Below the pieces are notes generated by a model. That model saw nothing but the letters and a program-made list of their open reading frames with translations. It searched no databases and was not told where the DNA came from. From contig SZWC01008641.1 of the NCBI GenBank assembly GCA_023375785.1, positions 42,591-73,728 of the forward strand: a DNA stretch of 31,138 bases, in the 5' to 3' direction. Shown here piece after piece: positions 20,760 through 31,138 of the stretch. The translations under genes were made by a program, and so were the position numbers. How positions within the stretch are numbered: position 1 is the first letter of the stretch; every line of letters begins with the position of its first letter. The DNA comes from Penium margaritaceum (Eukaryota > Streptophyta > Zygnematophyceae > Desmidiales > Peniaceae).

Positions 20760-21695
20760 TTTGCACATTGAAAAGCAGATTTTCATGTTTCCTCTTGCAT
20801 ATTAAAAATGGCATTGGCCATGAGAGGCTCATTGGGCTGTTGACCAAAATCCACTACAAGATTTACTTGTAAACAGACAAAAACCAATGTTGCTCACAAG
20901 GCTTTAAACAATGCATCAAGATTAAAATGTCTATTCCTTCAAGATGGAGGGGTGAAAGAAGAATGGCCGGAGCCATATAGTCTCACCAACTGTTGTGGAT
21001 TCACATTATTTCTAGTTCTCTTACAGAAATGACACAGAATTTTCATGGAATCCTTATTTTCTTTGATAAAAAAATGTTAGCATGCCATATCACTAAATTA
21101 GTTGATGGGTAAATGGGTCTTAGATGCATAGAAAATAAACTGAACCATGTTTGACATTCAGGCTCAGCCAATATTGGGTTCTGACCTTTTGGTGGTTAAA
21201 ACATCACCAAATTAACACAACAGGTTTCAATAATACATGATTGACTTTTATGCAAGGAGGGAAATTCTACAAATCATTTTTCTTCTTCATTGTCTTCTTC
21301 TTTGAATTCCACAAAAATGATATGCAAGCATCATCCGCATTGTAGATTGGGTGGAACCCTCTCGTGAATCAAACCCATGACCTGTTCTTAGGGAATTATC
21401 CTATGTCATCCTTCTTGCATCTTTGCCTTGAATGTGCATGAAAAGGTTTAGAAATTTTCACTTGCATCACTTTGATAGCTTTGTTCTGAGGACTTTTGTC
21501 CTCTATGTTGTTTTATTCCTGGCAACCACCAGCAAACGGCGATTTATTTGACATATAACTACTGCATTCAGGATCCTTCATTGTTCTGCTGATGGTAAAG
21601 AAACGCGTCTAAAACACAAGTATTCATTATTTCACATCATTTAAATGAAAGTCTCAGCCAATTTTGTGACTGAGAAAAAGCATAACCGACCATCT
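20760..21695. other. No supported gene
   Basis: AT-rich non-coding sequence with short open stretches only. No repeats or family motifs were recognised. Confidence 0.45.
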
Positions 21696-22024
21696 GCAAC
21701 GGGACCCTTCTTTTAGGAGATAAATGATCTATACTATACAGGTGACGGTAAAAAATAAAACCAATAACTGACTTGGGAAATTCGGCACCCAAGTTGTTTC
21801 ATTCATGAGCACACCTGCAATGGACACATGAAAGGGTTATGTAAAATGGGTGTATCTTANGCAACGGGACCCTTCTTTTAGGAGATAAATGATCTATACT
21901 ATACAGGTGACGGTAAAAAATAAAACCAATAACTGACTTGGGAAATTCGGCACCCAAGTTGTTTCATTCATGAGCACACCTGCAATGGACACATGAAAGG
22001 GTAATGTAAAATGGGTGTATCTTA
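21696..22024. other. Assembly join: 164-base duplication around one N
   Basis: Sequence 21696-21859 is repeated at 21861-22024 with apparently one difference (GGGTTATG against GGGTAATG). A single N lies between them at 21860. As at the 80-N gap, this looks like overlapping contig ends joined without merging, rather than a biological tandem repeat. Confidence 0.9.
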
Positions 22025-22165
22025 GGGCCACAACAAAAGTCTTTCTTGTAGTGTACGTCTGCAATGCACACATGTGTTGAAAGAAAGTCCGTGCAGACAC
22101 ATGAGAAATACAAAATCACATAAGGATGGATGTTGGAAAAGTGCTGAAACATGAAACGTTTGTAA

Positions 22166-22206
22166 TCAAAATGAGTTTTGCTTGAGGATGCGTGATGGAG
22201 ACCACC
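22166..22206 (-). CDS. Candidate secreted-peptide gene, exon 2
   Basis: A T-rich 277-base intron ends at acceptor TTTGCAACAG (22207-22209). Splicing the phase-1 exon to it gives a short C-terminus (GWSPSRILKQNSF) and a TGA. The whole precursor would be about 55 residues, with about 35 after signal removal. Other acceptors further down (TTTCAG near 22155, ATTGCAG near 22060) would give longer Cys-containing tails, so the 3' structure is open. Confidence 0.3.
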
Positions 22207-22483
22207 CTGTTGCAAAGACGACCAAGGATATCAATTGAAAAAAATGAAATACACAACCAAGAGAGGATGCTTTAGGGCTTTCCAAATTCCTTGTCAGTAT
22301 AGAGAAGGGCGGAAGCGTGGGTCGCCCGCCTCCATTGCTGACCGGTGCAGCAAAAATGATACATAACAATACGGGATGGTATTGTCCAAATCAAAGCAAC
22401 AAAAGATACAAAAGATTAGGTAGGGGCAACGCCAAGAAGGGGAGTATCCTGGGTTGACTAATGAGTGGCATACGGTGACATAC

Positions 22484-22610
22484 CTCTGAAAGGGGGCCCG
22501 TGTCCAGCATAAATGACCCATGCAGGATGTGTAGAGGTTTGAGGCACACGTGCTTCAAGTGCCGATAGGGGTAGAATGCACAACAACAAAAGAACGTGTG
22601 TAACTTTCAT
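22484..22610 (-). CDS. Candidate secreted-peptide gene, exon 1
   Basis: ATG at 22610-22608 opens a frame that begins MKVTHVLLLLCILPLSALEA. This is a textbook signal peptide: one Lys, a hydrophobic core and a likely cleavage after L-E-A. The following RVPQTSTHPAWVIYAGHGPP is polar. The frame runs to a strong donor (TTCAGAG/GTATGT) at 22483-22482. The likely product would enter the secretory pathway and be exported. No known peptide-hormone motif (CLE, CEP, PSK, RALF) is recognised. It overlaps no repeat and lies apart from the KDZ relics. Expression is unproven, and a chance hydrophobic frame is possible. Confidence 0.42.
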
Positions 22611-22949
22611 TCTCTGAGAGCAAGATCCCACCACAAGATTTTGTCGGTACAATGTGGTGCATTAGTACAAATGAATTTGTTATAGATTACATCGGACAGA
22701 ATCCTGAGAGGCTTGCGTGAACATCACTTTCAGCCTTCCATGCATGGAAATGTTATCTAAGAAAAACATTTATACAGTCCATTTACAAAAGCGTACAAGA
22801 GATCTGATTTTTGAGACCGGTTGGGTGAAACATGCTTGGTAGAAGATGGGTAGAATACCTTCAACTTGTAACTACGAACTCAAATATGAATACCTTCGTG
22901 TTACCATTGTATTTGATGTTCATACCAGAAGAAATCCTTGAAACACGTG

Positions 22950-24200
22950 CACAGGAATGAATGAATAAAAAATGGAAATCAAACTGTGCATTGATGGATA
23001 AATGAATAAATGGTTTAGTAAATTTCAGGATGATTAAATGAATAAAAACATACATGAAGGGATAAACATCTGAATGAATGAATGAATTCATGGATAAATG
23101 AATGGAAGTGTGAGTGAAGGGCTAAATTAATAAGTAAGTATATGGATGAATGAAAAAGGCATGTATTATTTACTGAAGAAATAAATTCATGATTCAATGA
23201 TGAGATGAATGGATGTATGAATGGATTTTTGTAAATGAATGAAGTAATCCTTGAAAAAATGAATTCATGATTTGTTTTAAGGGAAAGATTTATTCATTGA
23301 AAACTTTAACTAATTTATGTATTGATGAATGAATACATGAGTTAATGAATCATTGATTTGATGGGAAAATGAACTAAGGAATAAATGCAGTGAATAACTA
23401 GTGAATTAATGAATTAACATGAAAAAAAACTAATTCATTTATTAATTAATGATTTCATGAATGAATTAATGAAATAATGTGTGAATTAATTTACGAATGA
23501 CTGAAAGATTGATTTAATGGATCCGATATTTCATGACTTCATTATTTGACTATTGAATTTATTAATGGAAGAAGAGAAAAATTGTTTAATGAATGCATGA
23601 TTGAAATAATGAGTTAATTGATGAAGTATTCCATTTCCTGATTAATTTGTAATTTCATTTAATAATTAATTAAATCTTGAATTTATACATGGATGAATAA
23701 ATACATGGATGAATTAATGAGTTGATGCATGTGAAGATAAATTAATGGTTTAAAGAACAAATTAATGATCGAACAAATGCGTTACAGTAAACAAACTCAT
23801 TTAATAAGAAATGAATTAATGCATGTATGTGTTCATAAAATGGTAAAAGGATGGATGGATGAATTGAAAATTTGTGTATGATCTCCTCAAGGAATTAATT
23901 AATGCATTGTTGAATACATGAATGGATGAATGTATGGAAACTAGTTAATCAATAGATTAACCCCTGAATTCATAAGAAAATCAATGAATAAATGAATGCA
24001 TGAGTGAAGAAACGAATGAATAATCAAATGAATGAATGCATTATTCAAGACTTTTATGAATTTTTGATTGAATGAGTCAATGGATAAAAAATGAATCGAT
24101 GAATTCATGAATGAATTAATGAATGAATTAATGTCCAAATAAATTTATTCATTGAATGGATTGATGGTTCAGAATGAATGAATGAAAAGTGAGAAACTGA
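22950..24200. repeat. Degenerate ATGA-type (AATG) microsatellite tract
   Basis: About 1.25 kb is dominated by GAATGAAT, GAATTAATGA and ATGGATGAAT motifs, interrupted by point changes and TTAAT variants. It is an old tetranucleotide expansion. Minus-strand frames rich in Ile, His, Ser and Phe (for example 23941-24138) are its translation and not genes. Confidence 0.85.
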
Positions 24201-24239
24201 ATCAATTCATGGAAGTAAACATTGAAATGACTGTCAACA

Positions 24240-24365
24240 TGGATCTGGTATGGCATGGACATGCATATTGAAATGGACTTGGATATGGATATGAATATAC
24301 ATGTGAACATGGAGGTGGATATAGGTATTTGAACACCATGGATATGGATATGGATATGGAAGTCA
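24240..24365. repeat. GGATAT hexanucleotide tract
   Basis: The ATGA-type tract gives way to ATGGAC/GGATAT-type hexamers, including a purer run GGATATGGATATGGATATGG near 24340-24362. It borders the dispersed repeat that begins at 24365. Confidence 0.75.
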
Positions 24366-24694
24366 GCATGTGTGTGGAAATGCATGTGGACGTGGACATG
24401 AATGCAAATATAGCTATGGTCATGGAAGTAGTAGTGGCCATGGAAATAAAAAAAGACAGCAACATGGATATATAAACTGTTGGATTCAACAAACAACACT
24501 GAAGTTCAATGGTTTCAACATGCATTGTATGTTGAAACACGTGGTCCCTCAGATTTCCCAATGTAATTCAATTTTTCATATGAACATGTGGATGTCATTC
24601 TCTATTTTGATGGCAAACTTCATGACATGATGCATATCCACCACCACATCCATGACCACAACTCTATTTGTATCCAGATCCCCTTTCCAGATGC
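24365..24694. repeat. Dispersed repeat, left copy (about 330 bases)
   Basis: It shares the ordered blocks AGCATGTGTGTGGAAATGCA, AGCTATGGTCATGGAAGT, ATATGAACATGTGGATGT, TTTTGATGGCAAA, ATGATGCATATCCAC and ATCCATGACCACAACTCTA with 30780-31138. The two copies are diverged, with indels in the first half. No coding frame is conserved between them. Confidence 0.85.
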
Positions 24695-24800
24695 ATTACC
24701 ACATCAAGGTCCACTTCCATCTCCATGTGCATGGTTCTCCCTTATTTTTCTCTACCTCCATGTTCACAGACATATTGACATCTATGTACGCATCCATTTA

Positions 24801-25403
24801 TGTTGGGGTTCTTGGGAGCCTTTAGTGACAAATTCATTGTGTGCTCTAATGCAGCAAGGGGGTCTTGCTTCTTTCTTGGATCTCCATGCCTAGCAAGCAA
24901 GCCTTGAACTCCGATGTGCGGAAGTGGAAGACTTGGATTGAACTTGTACTTGAAAATGACTATCAAGTACAAGTATGGTATGAGGAAACATCGGCAAAAT
25001 ATAGCTCAGCTCAATACTCTGAAACAACCCGCCCCATCCAAGTGCAGAACACCTTGCTAGGCCGTCAAGGCTGTCGTTGCAAGGGTCTCAGCACAGTCAT
25101 TGTACTTTCAGGTCAAATGGCCTCCAAGTTGTCAGGGCAGCCTCCTCTCCACGCTGGCAGCCACTGCCAGACTTACTGGGTCGTCAAAGGACTTCTCACC
25201 ATTTTAGCTAAGGAGGCAAAGTACTTCTTGGAATACTGGGTCCATAGAGGGGAACTCTAGCAAGAAACACAGCATTCAGACCTTCCTAACCAGGCTCATA
25301 GAGCACTGCCAAACACATTGGGTAAAAAAAGGGAGACTCCAACACAGTTTGCACGTCCAGACAGAATCAGCTCTAGAAAGAAGAGCTGAGGTTAGTCACT
25401 AAC
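24801..25403 (+). repeat. Left LTR-like direct repeat
   Basis: Starts TGTTGGGGTTCTTGGGAGCC. Blocks shared in order with the right copy include AAGACTTGGATTG, AAGTACAAGTATGGTA, CCGCCCCATCCAAG, AACACCTTGCT, GCCACTGCCAGAC, AGAGCACTGCCAAACACA and AGAGCTGAGGTTA. The plus frame open inside it (24865-25260) is not kept in the other copy and is unlikely to be a gene. Homology fades after about 25403. Confidence 0.75.
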
Positions 25404-26100
25404 TCTGGGCTCTCACACCTAGACACAACTCCCGGCCCAGAGATGGGCAACGTCAAGAAAGAAAGCTCAAGCTAGGCAGCTCGAGTCTTGCAAGTATTCT
25501 GGCCACCAGAGCGGGGTAGTGAGGCCTTCAAGAAGTCAGGGGCGTCCTCCTGCCTAGGGTGGCAGATTGATGCCAGGCTTACTTGGGCCTTGAGATGAGA
25601 GCGACTGCATAGTCACGGTCTAAGGTGTTGTCTTGTAGAGATGGACTACTGATCCTGGTTTCTAAAGTTACAGCTGGAGTTCCTTGCTGAGTTGTTGGAC
25701 TTGTTGGAGTCTTTTGACTCACAGAGTCCAATCTTCTTTTATAGCGGGATCTTGGCAAGTTGACAAGGTTCTTTTTTCCTATTGGAAACTTCCTGCTGCA
25801 AGGTTGTAGCTTTCTCCACAAGGAATCTTCCCACTTAAAGGCACGCACCTTCCTCCTTAAGGAAGCTTCTCGAAGGCTAACAACTTGGCAATGGTCAAAG
25901 ATGCTCAGTCGCAAATGTTACCGCTGACACGGGGCGGTCCCCACTCTTGGATCCGCATGTAGTTGTTGAGTCATTCATGTAGTAGGTGATGCAGCAACTG
26001 AGTCGTGCATGTGGTAGTTGATGCAATGCTTAGTTTTGCCATAATTAGCTGCTTAAGCTCGATGTTTCCATGGCTCAGGCAGTTATCATACCCCAAAACC
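25404..26100. other. Interior, left part; no supported gene
   Basis: A minus frame of 111 codons (25914-25579) is basic and Ser/Thr-rich but unrecognised. A CCAAT followed by TTTTATAG near 25730-25745 could be promoter-like, without further support. Loose direct repeats of CATGTAGT/GTTGATGC type lie at about 25958-26030. Confidence 0.35.
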
Positions 26101-26800
26101 CATTCTTAATATTTTGACTCTTGGAACGGCCCCCTTAGACGTCCATGGTGCCCTCCGCAGCCAGAATAGCATTTCGTGTTTGTTGTCATCATCACCACTA
26201 CTAAGTGGTCATTGCTGGAGTTTTTGGTCGATGCTTCTCGATTTTGTCGGCCAAAATTTTTGTTGCCCCTACCTTTTTGGAGAGTATTTGGGCTACAATT
26301 TGTGGGTACCCTGCCTTTTATCAGCCACACACCTCCCCCCTTCTCCTTTTTTTAAGGTAGCTCACGGGCTGCATCGACTAGAGCTCGTCACTCTCTCGCC
26401 ATTGCACCATTGGCCACTTGGCCTTGGTTGTGTGGGCGTGGCCCTTGGCCAGCGTCTGTCGCTTGAAGGGCAGACATCTGTCCAGCTTTTTTTTGTGTCA
26501 GCTGGTCCTCTCAAGCAAAGGCCTTGTGCGAGGCCATGCTCACTGGTCCCCGACCAGCTGCCTTGCCGTCACGGTAGGGGCTTCGCGCTAGCCTGCTATC
26601 GCGGCAGGGTCTTGCCGCAACCTTGCTTGCTGTTGCGGCATGCCTTTGGTCCAGCTTGCCGATGCGGCTATCTGGGGCAACGTCAAACGTGGATGTCGCT
26701 CCCCTCCCCCTCGCTTGGCGCTTCATTCCTTAGCTCCTGTTTTTCTTGCAAGACTAAGCATACACCTTTGTTTTTTTTTAGTTTCTAGTTGAACATTTGT
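26101..26800. other. GC-richer interior tract, no gene
   Basis: A 224-codon plus frame (26114-26788) is Leu/Pro/Cys-rich with no motif, and I judge it accidental. Within it, 26560-26690 holds CTTGCCG, GCGGCAG and TTGCGGCA-type blocks, echoing the composition of the 7445-7870 minisatellite. Confidence 0.4.
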
Positions 26801-26944
26801 GTAACTCGCGCTCCACTACTCGACCTGCTGGGGCTCCATTTCCCAACACTAGCTCACCAGCCACTTTTGACTTCCACTATGCCTCTTTTTTTTAAAGCGC
26901 TGCTTGAAGATTGTAGTTCACACGTAGCAGCCAGCTCTTCAAGG

Positions 26945-27050
26945 TAACCAAAGAAGTTAATCCACCTTATTTCACCGACAAAAGTGGTAAGGTTGACTTT
27001 GTAAAAAGTAAAACGAGAGCTGCTGTGGCAAGGATTATAACAGATGCATG
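26945..27050 (+). pseudogene. Short coding-like relic
   Basis: The plus frame encodes EVNPPYFTDKSGKVDFVKSK followed by TRAAVARIITDA, then degenerates into low-quality sequence and stops. The residue mix is that of a real globular protein. I cannot name the family. It shows that the interior of the LTR-like element contains, or captured, former coding sequence. Confidence 0.35.
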
Positions 27051-27059
27051 CTGCCGGTT

Positions 27060-29190
27060 GTTGCTTCTCCAGCTGCTACCAGTGCTTCTCTGTTGCACAA
27101 TGTGCTGATGAAGGAGGATCCATAGTGGTGAGAATTAAACTCTCCCCATAAACGTTTTGGGGGGGGAGAGACACCCCAAAACTGGGTTGTGACCACTGTT
27201 AAAACCAGATGTTGCGTTTTGACAGCAATTGTTTTAACCACCAGGCAGCTTGTAGTGGACACGGAATGTCTCCTAGTTTTTTTTTCTATTGAATTGCTAC
27301 TGTTGTTGGTTGATTCTGCCATCTTCAAGAATGCACCGCACACAAGATGGCTTTATAGCTCCAATCTGCATGACAGACAGGCTAAGCCATGTACCTCGTC
27401 ACTTCCATGAGCTAATCCAAGGTTGTTCCTAGACCTCAGACTCCTCGCCTTCACTTTGACTGCTGGTATGACTGATGAACTACTGCTTTAGCTCCTGTTT
27501 TGAGATCCATTGCTGCTGAGCACGTTGTTGTTGGAGGGTAAATTGAATTTGTGAGGAGAAAATTTGCCTCACCACAAATTGCATTTTGGTGCAAATGCAA
27601 GGACGTGGTCCTTGTCTACTTCAGAGGTCCAAATAGCACCTAGTTTTTCTTTGAGGCTTTTTCCTGCACCTACCACCTGCGTATGATTTTGGCATGGAGC
27701 ACAACTACTCTATTCCTGCACGCCACTTGTCGTGCTGCACTTGTATTGTCAACCTGCCGCCCTGACAAGGTTTTAATATTGAGCTTAACCATTCCCTTTG
27801 TGCACACAACCTCCCACTCACTATAGAATTACCTTTGCAGTTGCTTTGACAAAGAAAGCCACTGCTTACACTTTTACATCTGTTACAACTATTGCTGATG
27901 CCAAAGTTCTCCTTTGCTAGTGTGCTTATGAGTTGAAATTCACTCGGATGAAAAATGCATCCTTGTTGGTGTTGTCGTGGTCAAATCTGAAGATGGAGAG
28001 GTGGATGTGCTCTCACTGAGGGGATTTTTGCCAATCTAGGTTTTTCCTTTGGCTTTTCATTGCCTTTGGATCCACACCTGCTTCATGTTGCTAAGAAACA
28101 CCATGATGTTGTGCATGACCACAGTGTTGCACACCTTGACTTCGGTTGCCCCACTGCGTCATGAAACTCTGTTGCACTTGTGATTGTGCTGCACGCCCGT
28201 GCCAACGCTACCACCAAATGGTACTTTGGGATACCATCCCCTTTTTTTCTGAGGTGCTCCCCTTTATTCTACTTCTTCTTCTTCCTCCGCTGCTGCCCAC
28301 TCTGCATCATGGAACAAGTTCTGCAGTTGTAGGAAGCACATGTCATACTGTTGATGAGCGTCTTTGCCTTGGTTTGCTTGTCAATGCTACGCCCATGATG
28401 GTGGGCTGCCTGGAAGCTGCCACCATGCTGCTTTCTCTTGTACCGATGCTGTGTTGATATAAATGCAGCTTGTGAGCTCATTCTTTGAGCTCCCACATAC
28501 TCCTAGCTCAATAAACAAATACCTACGACATCACTAATACTCTTAAAACTCGTAGGCTGGCTTCTGCTTGGCTGTCTGCTGCATCTTCCGTGCATGTTGG
28601 AATTCATTGGCTCTGTATAAGCTGATGAAGAGTTAGCTGGTCACACACTTTGAGGCTCATGGGCAAATTTTTTTTGCTGTTGAAGACACGTCCATCTCAG
28701 CTCCTGTGGTGCATCATGAGCATTCAGCAATTCGGTTGTCTTTTGTTGGATAGAGCATGAAAACCTTATCTACAATGCTGAGACGCTGTCCGATTTGTTG
28801 GCCAGGCTGTGGACATTTTGCAAGGCATCGACCTCTATGACCACTAGTGTTGACACTTTTCTCTCAAGTAGGCGCTGTCGTTTTGACTGCTGCTTGCCGC
28901 TGCCACCTTGCTTATTGCAATCTGGTTCCTTGGTCACCACTCCACCCTCCATGAGCTCTTGCAAGAGGACTACTTGCCTTAGCTCTTTGGCAACCTGTCA
29001 TCCCTACTTAGGACTCGCAAATTAGTGTATGGAGTGATGCCAACCCTTGTGAAATCATCATGTGGGTACTTGCAAAGTACCACTGCTTGTTATCAGCTGC
29101 TGCTTGTGGCGCTTGAAAGGCTAGTGGCACCATTGCATACTTTGACTGTGGCAATGGTGCCATTGTGGATGCTTCAAGGGACACCACAAG
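27060..29190. other. Interior, decayed; scattered coding-like blocks
   Basis: No intact gene. Short protein-like blocks occur in changing plus frames, for example ALTKKATAYTFTSVTTIADA near 27840-27900 and LVGVVVVKSEDGEVDVLSLR near 27960-28020, separated by stops and low-complexity CTTCTT tracts. None is recognised. The 103-codon frame at 28146-28457 has no visible motif. Confidence 0.35.
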
Positions 29191-29199
29191 AGTGTGCAT

Positions 29200-29754
29200 G
29201 CTTTGTTAATGAGCAGTTTAAGCTGAATTTTTCTGCTGAGAACAGAAACATTCTGGCAATTCTAGAGAATAGCTAAGCTCTGATAGATGTGGAGATGGCT
29301 CAGGTGACGCTGATGAAGCCTTCTTCAGTTGCAACGCCTCATTTTGTTGCTAGATCTATGTCACATGACCTTCAAGTTGAGCTTCCTGATCTATTCTTTC
29401 ATGCTTGAAAGCTTGCTCCCTAGCTGTCTCATGTTGACCTATATCAAGCAATGGTGGTACGTGTGGAATGGATGGAACTTCCATTGAAGTATGCTGTGGG
29501 TGAACCACACAAAGTTGTATCATGCCTGATGTTGCAGATCGTATCTTTGCCATGTGCACTGGCATGAGAAATTGTGGCATGAACTTTCCCTGATCTTCTT
29601 ACGAGACAACTGCAGTTGATGATGATGGGAGTTGTGCCAGTTAAAGCTGATGATGAAGATGAACCTGTCTCTGAATATGGGACAACCACTACTGAAGCTA
29701 TGGACGGTGAGCTTCAAAACTCGTCGCTCCTCTTTGGAAGGTAAGAGCGCAAGG
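29200..29754 (+). pseudogene. Decayed reading frame of about 175 codons
   Basis: One plus frame stays protein-like for about 525 bases despite five in-frame stops. Segments include QFKLNFSAENRNILAILENS, MAQVTLMKPSSVATPHFVAR, HDLQVELPDLFFHA, AMVVRVEWMELPLKYAVGEP and the acidic VKADDEDEPVSEYGTTTTEA, up to TAA near 29752. Three of the stops are TGA and two are TAG or TAA. The family is not recognised. Its place about 400 bases before the right LTR-like repeat would suit the 3' end of an old element protein or captured gene. Confidence 0.45.
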
Positions 29755-30159
29755 CACCTAACAATCAACTGCTATTGCAAGGCTTGATTTGCAAGGATAT
29801 CGTTTCAATGTGCCCTTGTCTGAAGTGCCCTCTCTCTTGAGTGCGTCACCTCTTTAGCTACTGCTTACTCTCTCCTTGGACCACATCCTTGGTCCATGCA
29901 CAAGCTTGGCACTGAGAGGTCATTCAGTTGTTGAGATTCCATGTGTGGGCTCTCCATAGTGGGGTCACTCAAAGAATCCTCAATGACTCCATGTGCGCGG
30001 GGTCGCCATGTGGCACGCTCACCCTACCATTGGTGAGTGATGACAGACATTGTCATCTTTTGAAGCTTGTGGTTGAACCGCGGCTTTTTGCTGGCGCCAC
30101 AGATCTATTGCTCTCATTGCATGTTGAGCATGCCCAGACATCCTTCTGCTCTCATACCA

Positions 30160-30760
30160 TGTTGGGGTTTTTGGGAGCCTAAAGTGACAAATTGGGCACA
30201 TGCTCAGATGCAACAAGGTGGTCTTCTTGTTTTCCCACATCTTTCCGCCCAACAAGCAAACGTTGTACTCCAATTTGTGGAAACAAAAGACTTGGATTGG
30301 AATTGTAATTGAAAAAGACTATTAAGTACAAGTATGGTACAAGGAAACAACAGTGAAATACAGTTGAGCTCAATGCTCTGACACAACCTGCCCCATCCAA
30401 GGGCGCAACACCTTGCTTGGAAATCAAGGGTGTTGTTGCAAAGGTCTTAACACGGTCACCATACTTCAGGTCCATTTGCCTTCACGTTGTCATGGCAGTC
30501 TCCTCAGAATGCTGGTCGCCACTGCCAGACATACTAGGTCATCAAAGGAATTTAACCCTCAAAGCAGAGCTGGCAAAATCTTGCCAGGCTTTCGAAGTCG
30601 ATAGAGAAGAACTCCAGCACGACACGGAGCTCATAGACTCCCCTAACCAGGCTGAAAGAGCACTGCCAAACACACTGGGTCGACAAAGGTAGACTCCAAC
30701 AATGTCTGATTGTCCACACAAAATCAGTTCTTTCAAGCGAAGCTGAGGTTAAACACTAAG
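30160..30760 (+). repeat. Right LTR-like direct repeat
   Basis: Starts TGTTGGGGTTTTTGGGAGCC, 5359 bases after the left copy. It carries the same ordered blocks as the left copy through GAAGCTGAGGTTAAACACTAA. Substitutions and small indels are numerous, so the pair is old. Its end nearly touches the dispersed repeat at 30780. Confidence 0.75.
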
Positions 30761-30779
30761 TGAGGGAAATTCACGATCT

Positions 30780-31138
30780 AGCATGTGTGTGGAAATGCAT
30801 GTGGATGTTGATATGGATGTAAATAAAGCTATGGTCATGGAAGTGGTGGTGTGTACACATCATGTCATAGATGTGGCTATGGAAGTGGAGAATGACATCT
30901 ACATGGACATATAAACTGGTGGATTCAGTTCGAAGCAGTGAAAGTTCAATTGTTCAAATTCAAGATGCATTGTGTGATGAAACACAAGAACCTTCAGAGT
31001 TCCTAATTTAATCCAACAGATCATATGAACATGTGGATGTCTTTCTCCATTTTGATGGCAAAATTCATGATATGATGCATATCCACGACCAAATCCATGA
31101 CCACAACTCTAGTTGTATCTAGATCCCCTTCCACAAGC
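30780..31138. repeat. Dispersed repeat, right copy
   Basis: Second copy of the 24365-24694 repeat in the same orientation. It begins with the same AGCATGTGTGTGGAAATGCA and is cut by the window edge at the block matching CAGATCCCC of the left copy. It carries an extra ATGTCATAGATGTGG-containing insertion in its first half. Confidence 0.85.

Larger units (their letters stand above)
24801..30760 (+). mobile_element. LTR-retrotransposon-like element without gag-pol
   Basis: Two direct repeats of about 600 bases bound about 4.8 kb. Both begin TGTTGGGGTT, as many plant LTRs do. The interior shows no reverse transcriptase, integrase, protease or RNase H motif that I can see, no obvious tRNA-type primer site after the left repeat, and no purine tract before the right one. 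Flanking target duplications do not match by eye. It may be an old non-autonomous element (LARD-like), an element whose coding part has decayed, or two independently inserted solo repeats. The divergence between the repeats points to great age. Confidence 0.5.

Noticed and set aside
22861..24138. His/Ile/Ser-rich minus frames
   Set aside because: They are translations of the ATGA-type microsatellite.
24865..25260. A 131-codon frame in the left LTR-like repeat
   Set aside because: The matching region of the right repeat does not keep the frame, so it is not under coding constraint.
26114..26788. A 224-codon plus frame as a gene
   Set aside because: Leu/Pro/Cys-rich composition without motif, no splice or start context, and it lies inside a decayed LTR-like interior.

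Overview
The window reads as repeat-rich, gene-poor nuclear DNA of a eukaryote. Coding blocks are split by short GT...AG introns of about 80-280 bases. An LTR-type repeat starts with TGTTGGGG, as many plant LTRs do, and there are long satellite, minisatellite and microsatellite arrays. A land plant with a large genome, possibly seed-free, fits best, but no clear host housekeeping gene is present to settle this. There is nothing prokaryotic here (no operons, CRISPR or IS elements). Two N gaps flanked by duplicated sequence show that this is a draft scaffold.

Layout. 1-57: 7-base tandem repeat. About 230-1610: degenerate GCA/ACA triplet tract. About 1700-2470: unidentified, broken coding-like stretch. 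About 2480-3250: decayed DNA containing a duplicated tail of the next gene. 3659-7414 (minus): a multi-exon KDZ-type (Kyakuja-Dileera-Zisupton/HMGXB3-like) DNA transposase with zinc-finger, SWIM-like and DDE parts; its 3' half is clean and its 5' half is damaged. 7445-7870: GC-rich 22-24-base minisatellite. 8101-8613: two candidate exons of an unknown protein. 8758-10660: a near-perfect 168-base AC-rich array. 10661-12700: a 166-base satellite directly adjoining it. 12740-13110: a decayed pair of about 184 bases. About 14800-16860: a degenerate array of about 450 bases, containing an 80-N gap. 17930-18260: a second triplet-like tract. 19440-20730 (minus): a second, heavily decayed KDZ copy. 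21696-22024: an assembly duplication around one N. 22166-22610 (minus): a candidate small secreted-peptide gene. 22950-24365: ATGA-type then GGATAT-type microsatellites. 24801-30760: a pair of LTR-like direct repeats of about 600 bases around a 4.8-kb interior with no recognisable gag-pol. 24365-24694 and 30780-31138: another dispersed repeat pair outside the LTR-like pair.

The only gene with a confidently recognised family is the KDZ transposase. The two copies, on the same strand 13 kb apart, suggest past activity of this family in the genome. The most novel-looking items are the secreted-peptide candidate at 22.6 kb, the adjoining 168/166-base arrays, and the unidentified exons at 8.1-8.6 kb. 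None of these is proven from sequence alone.
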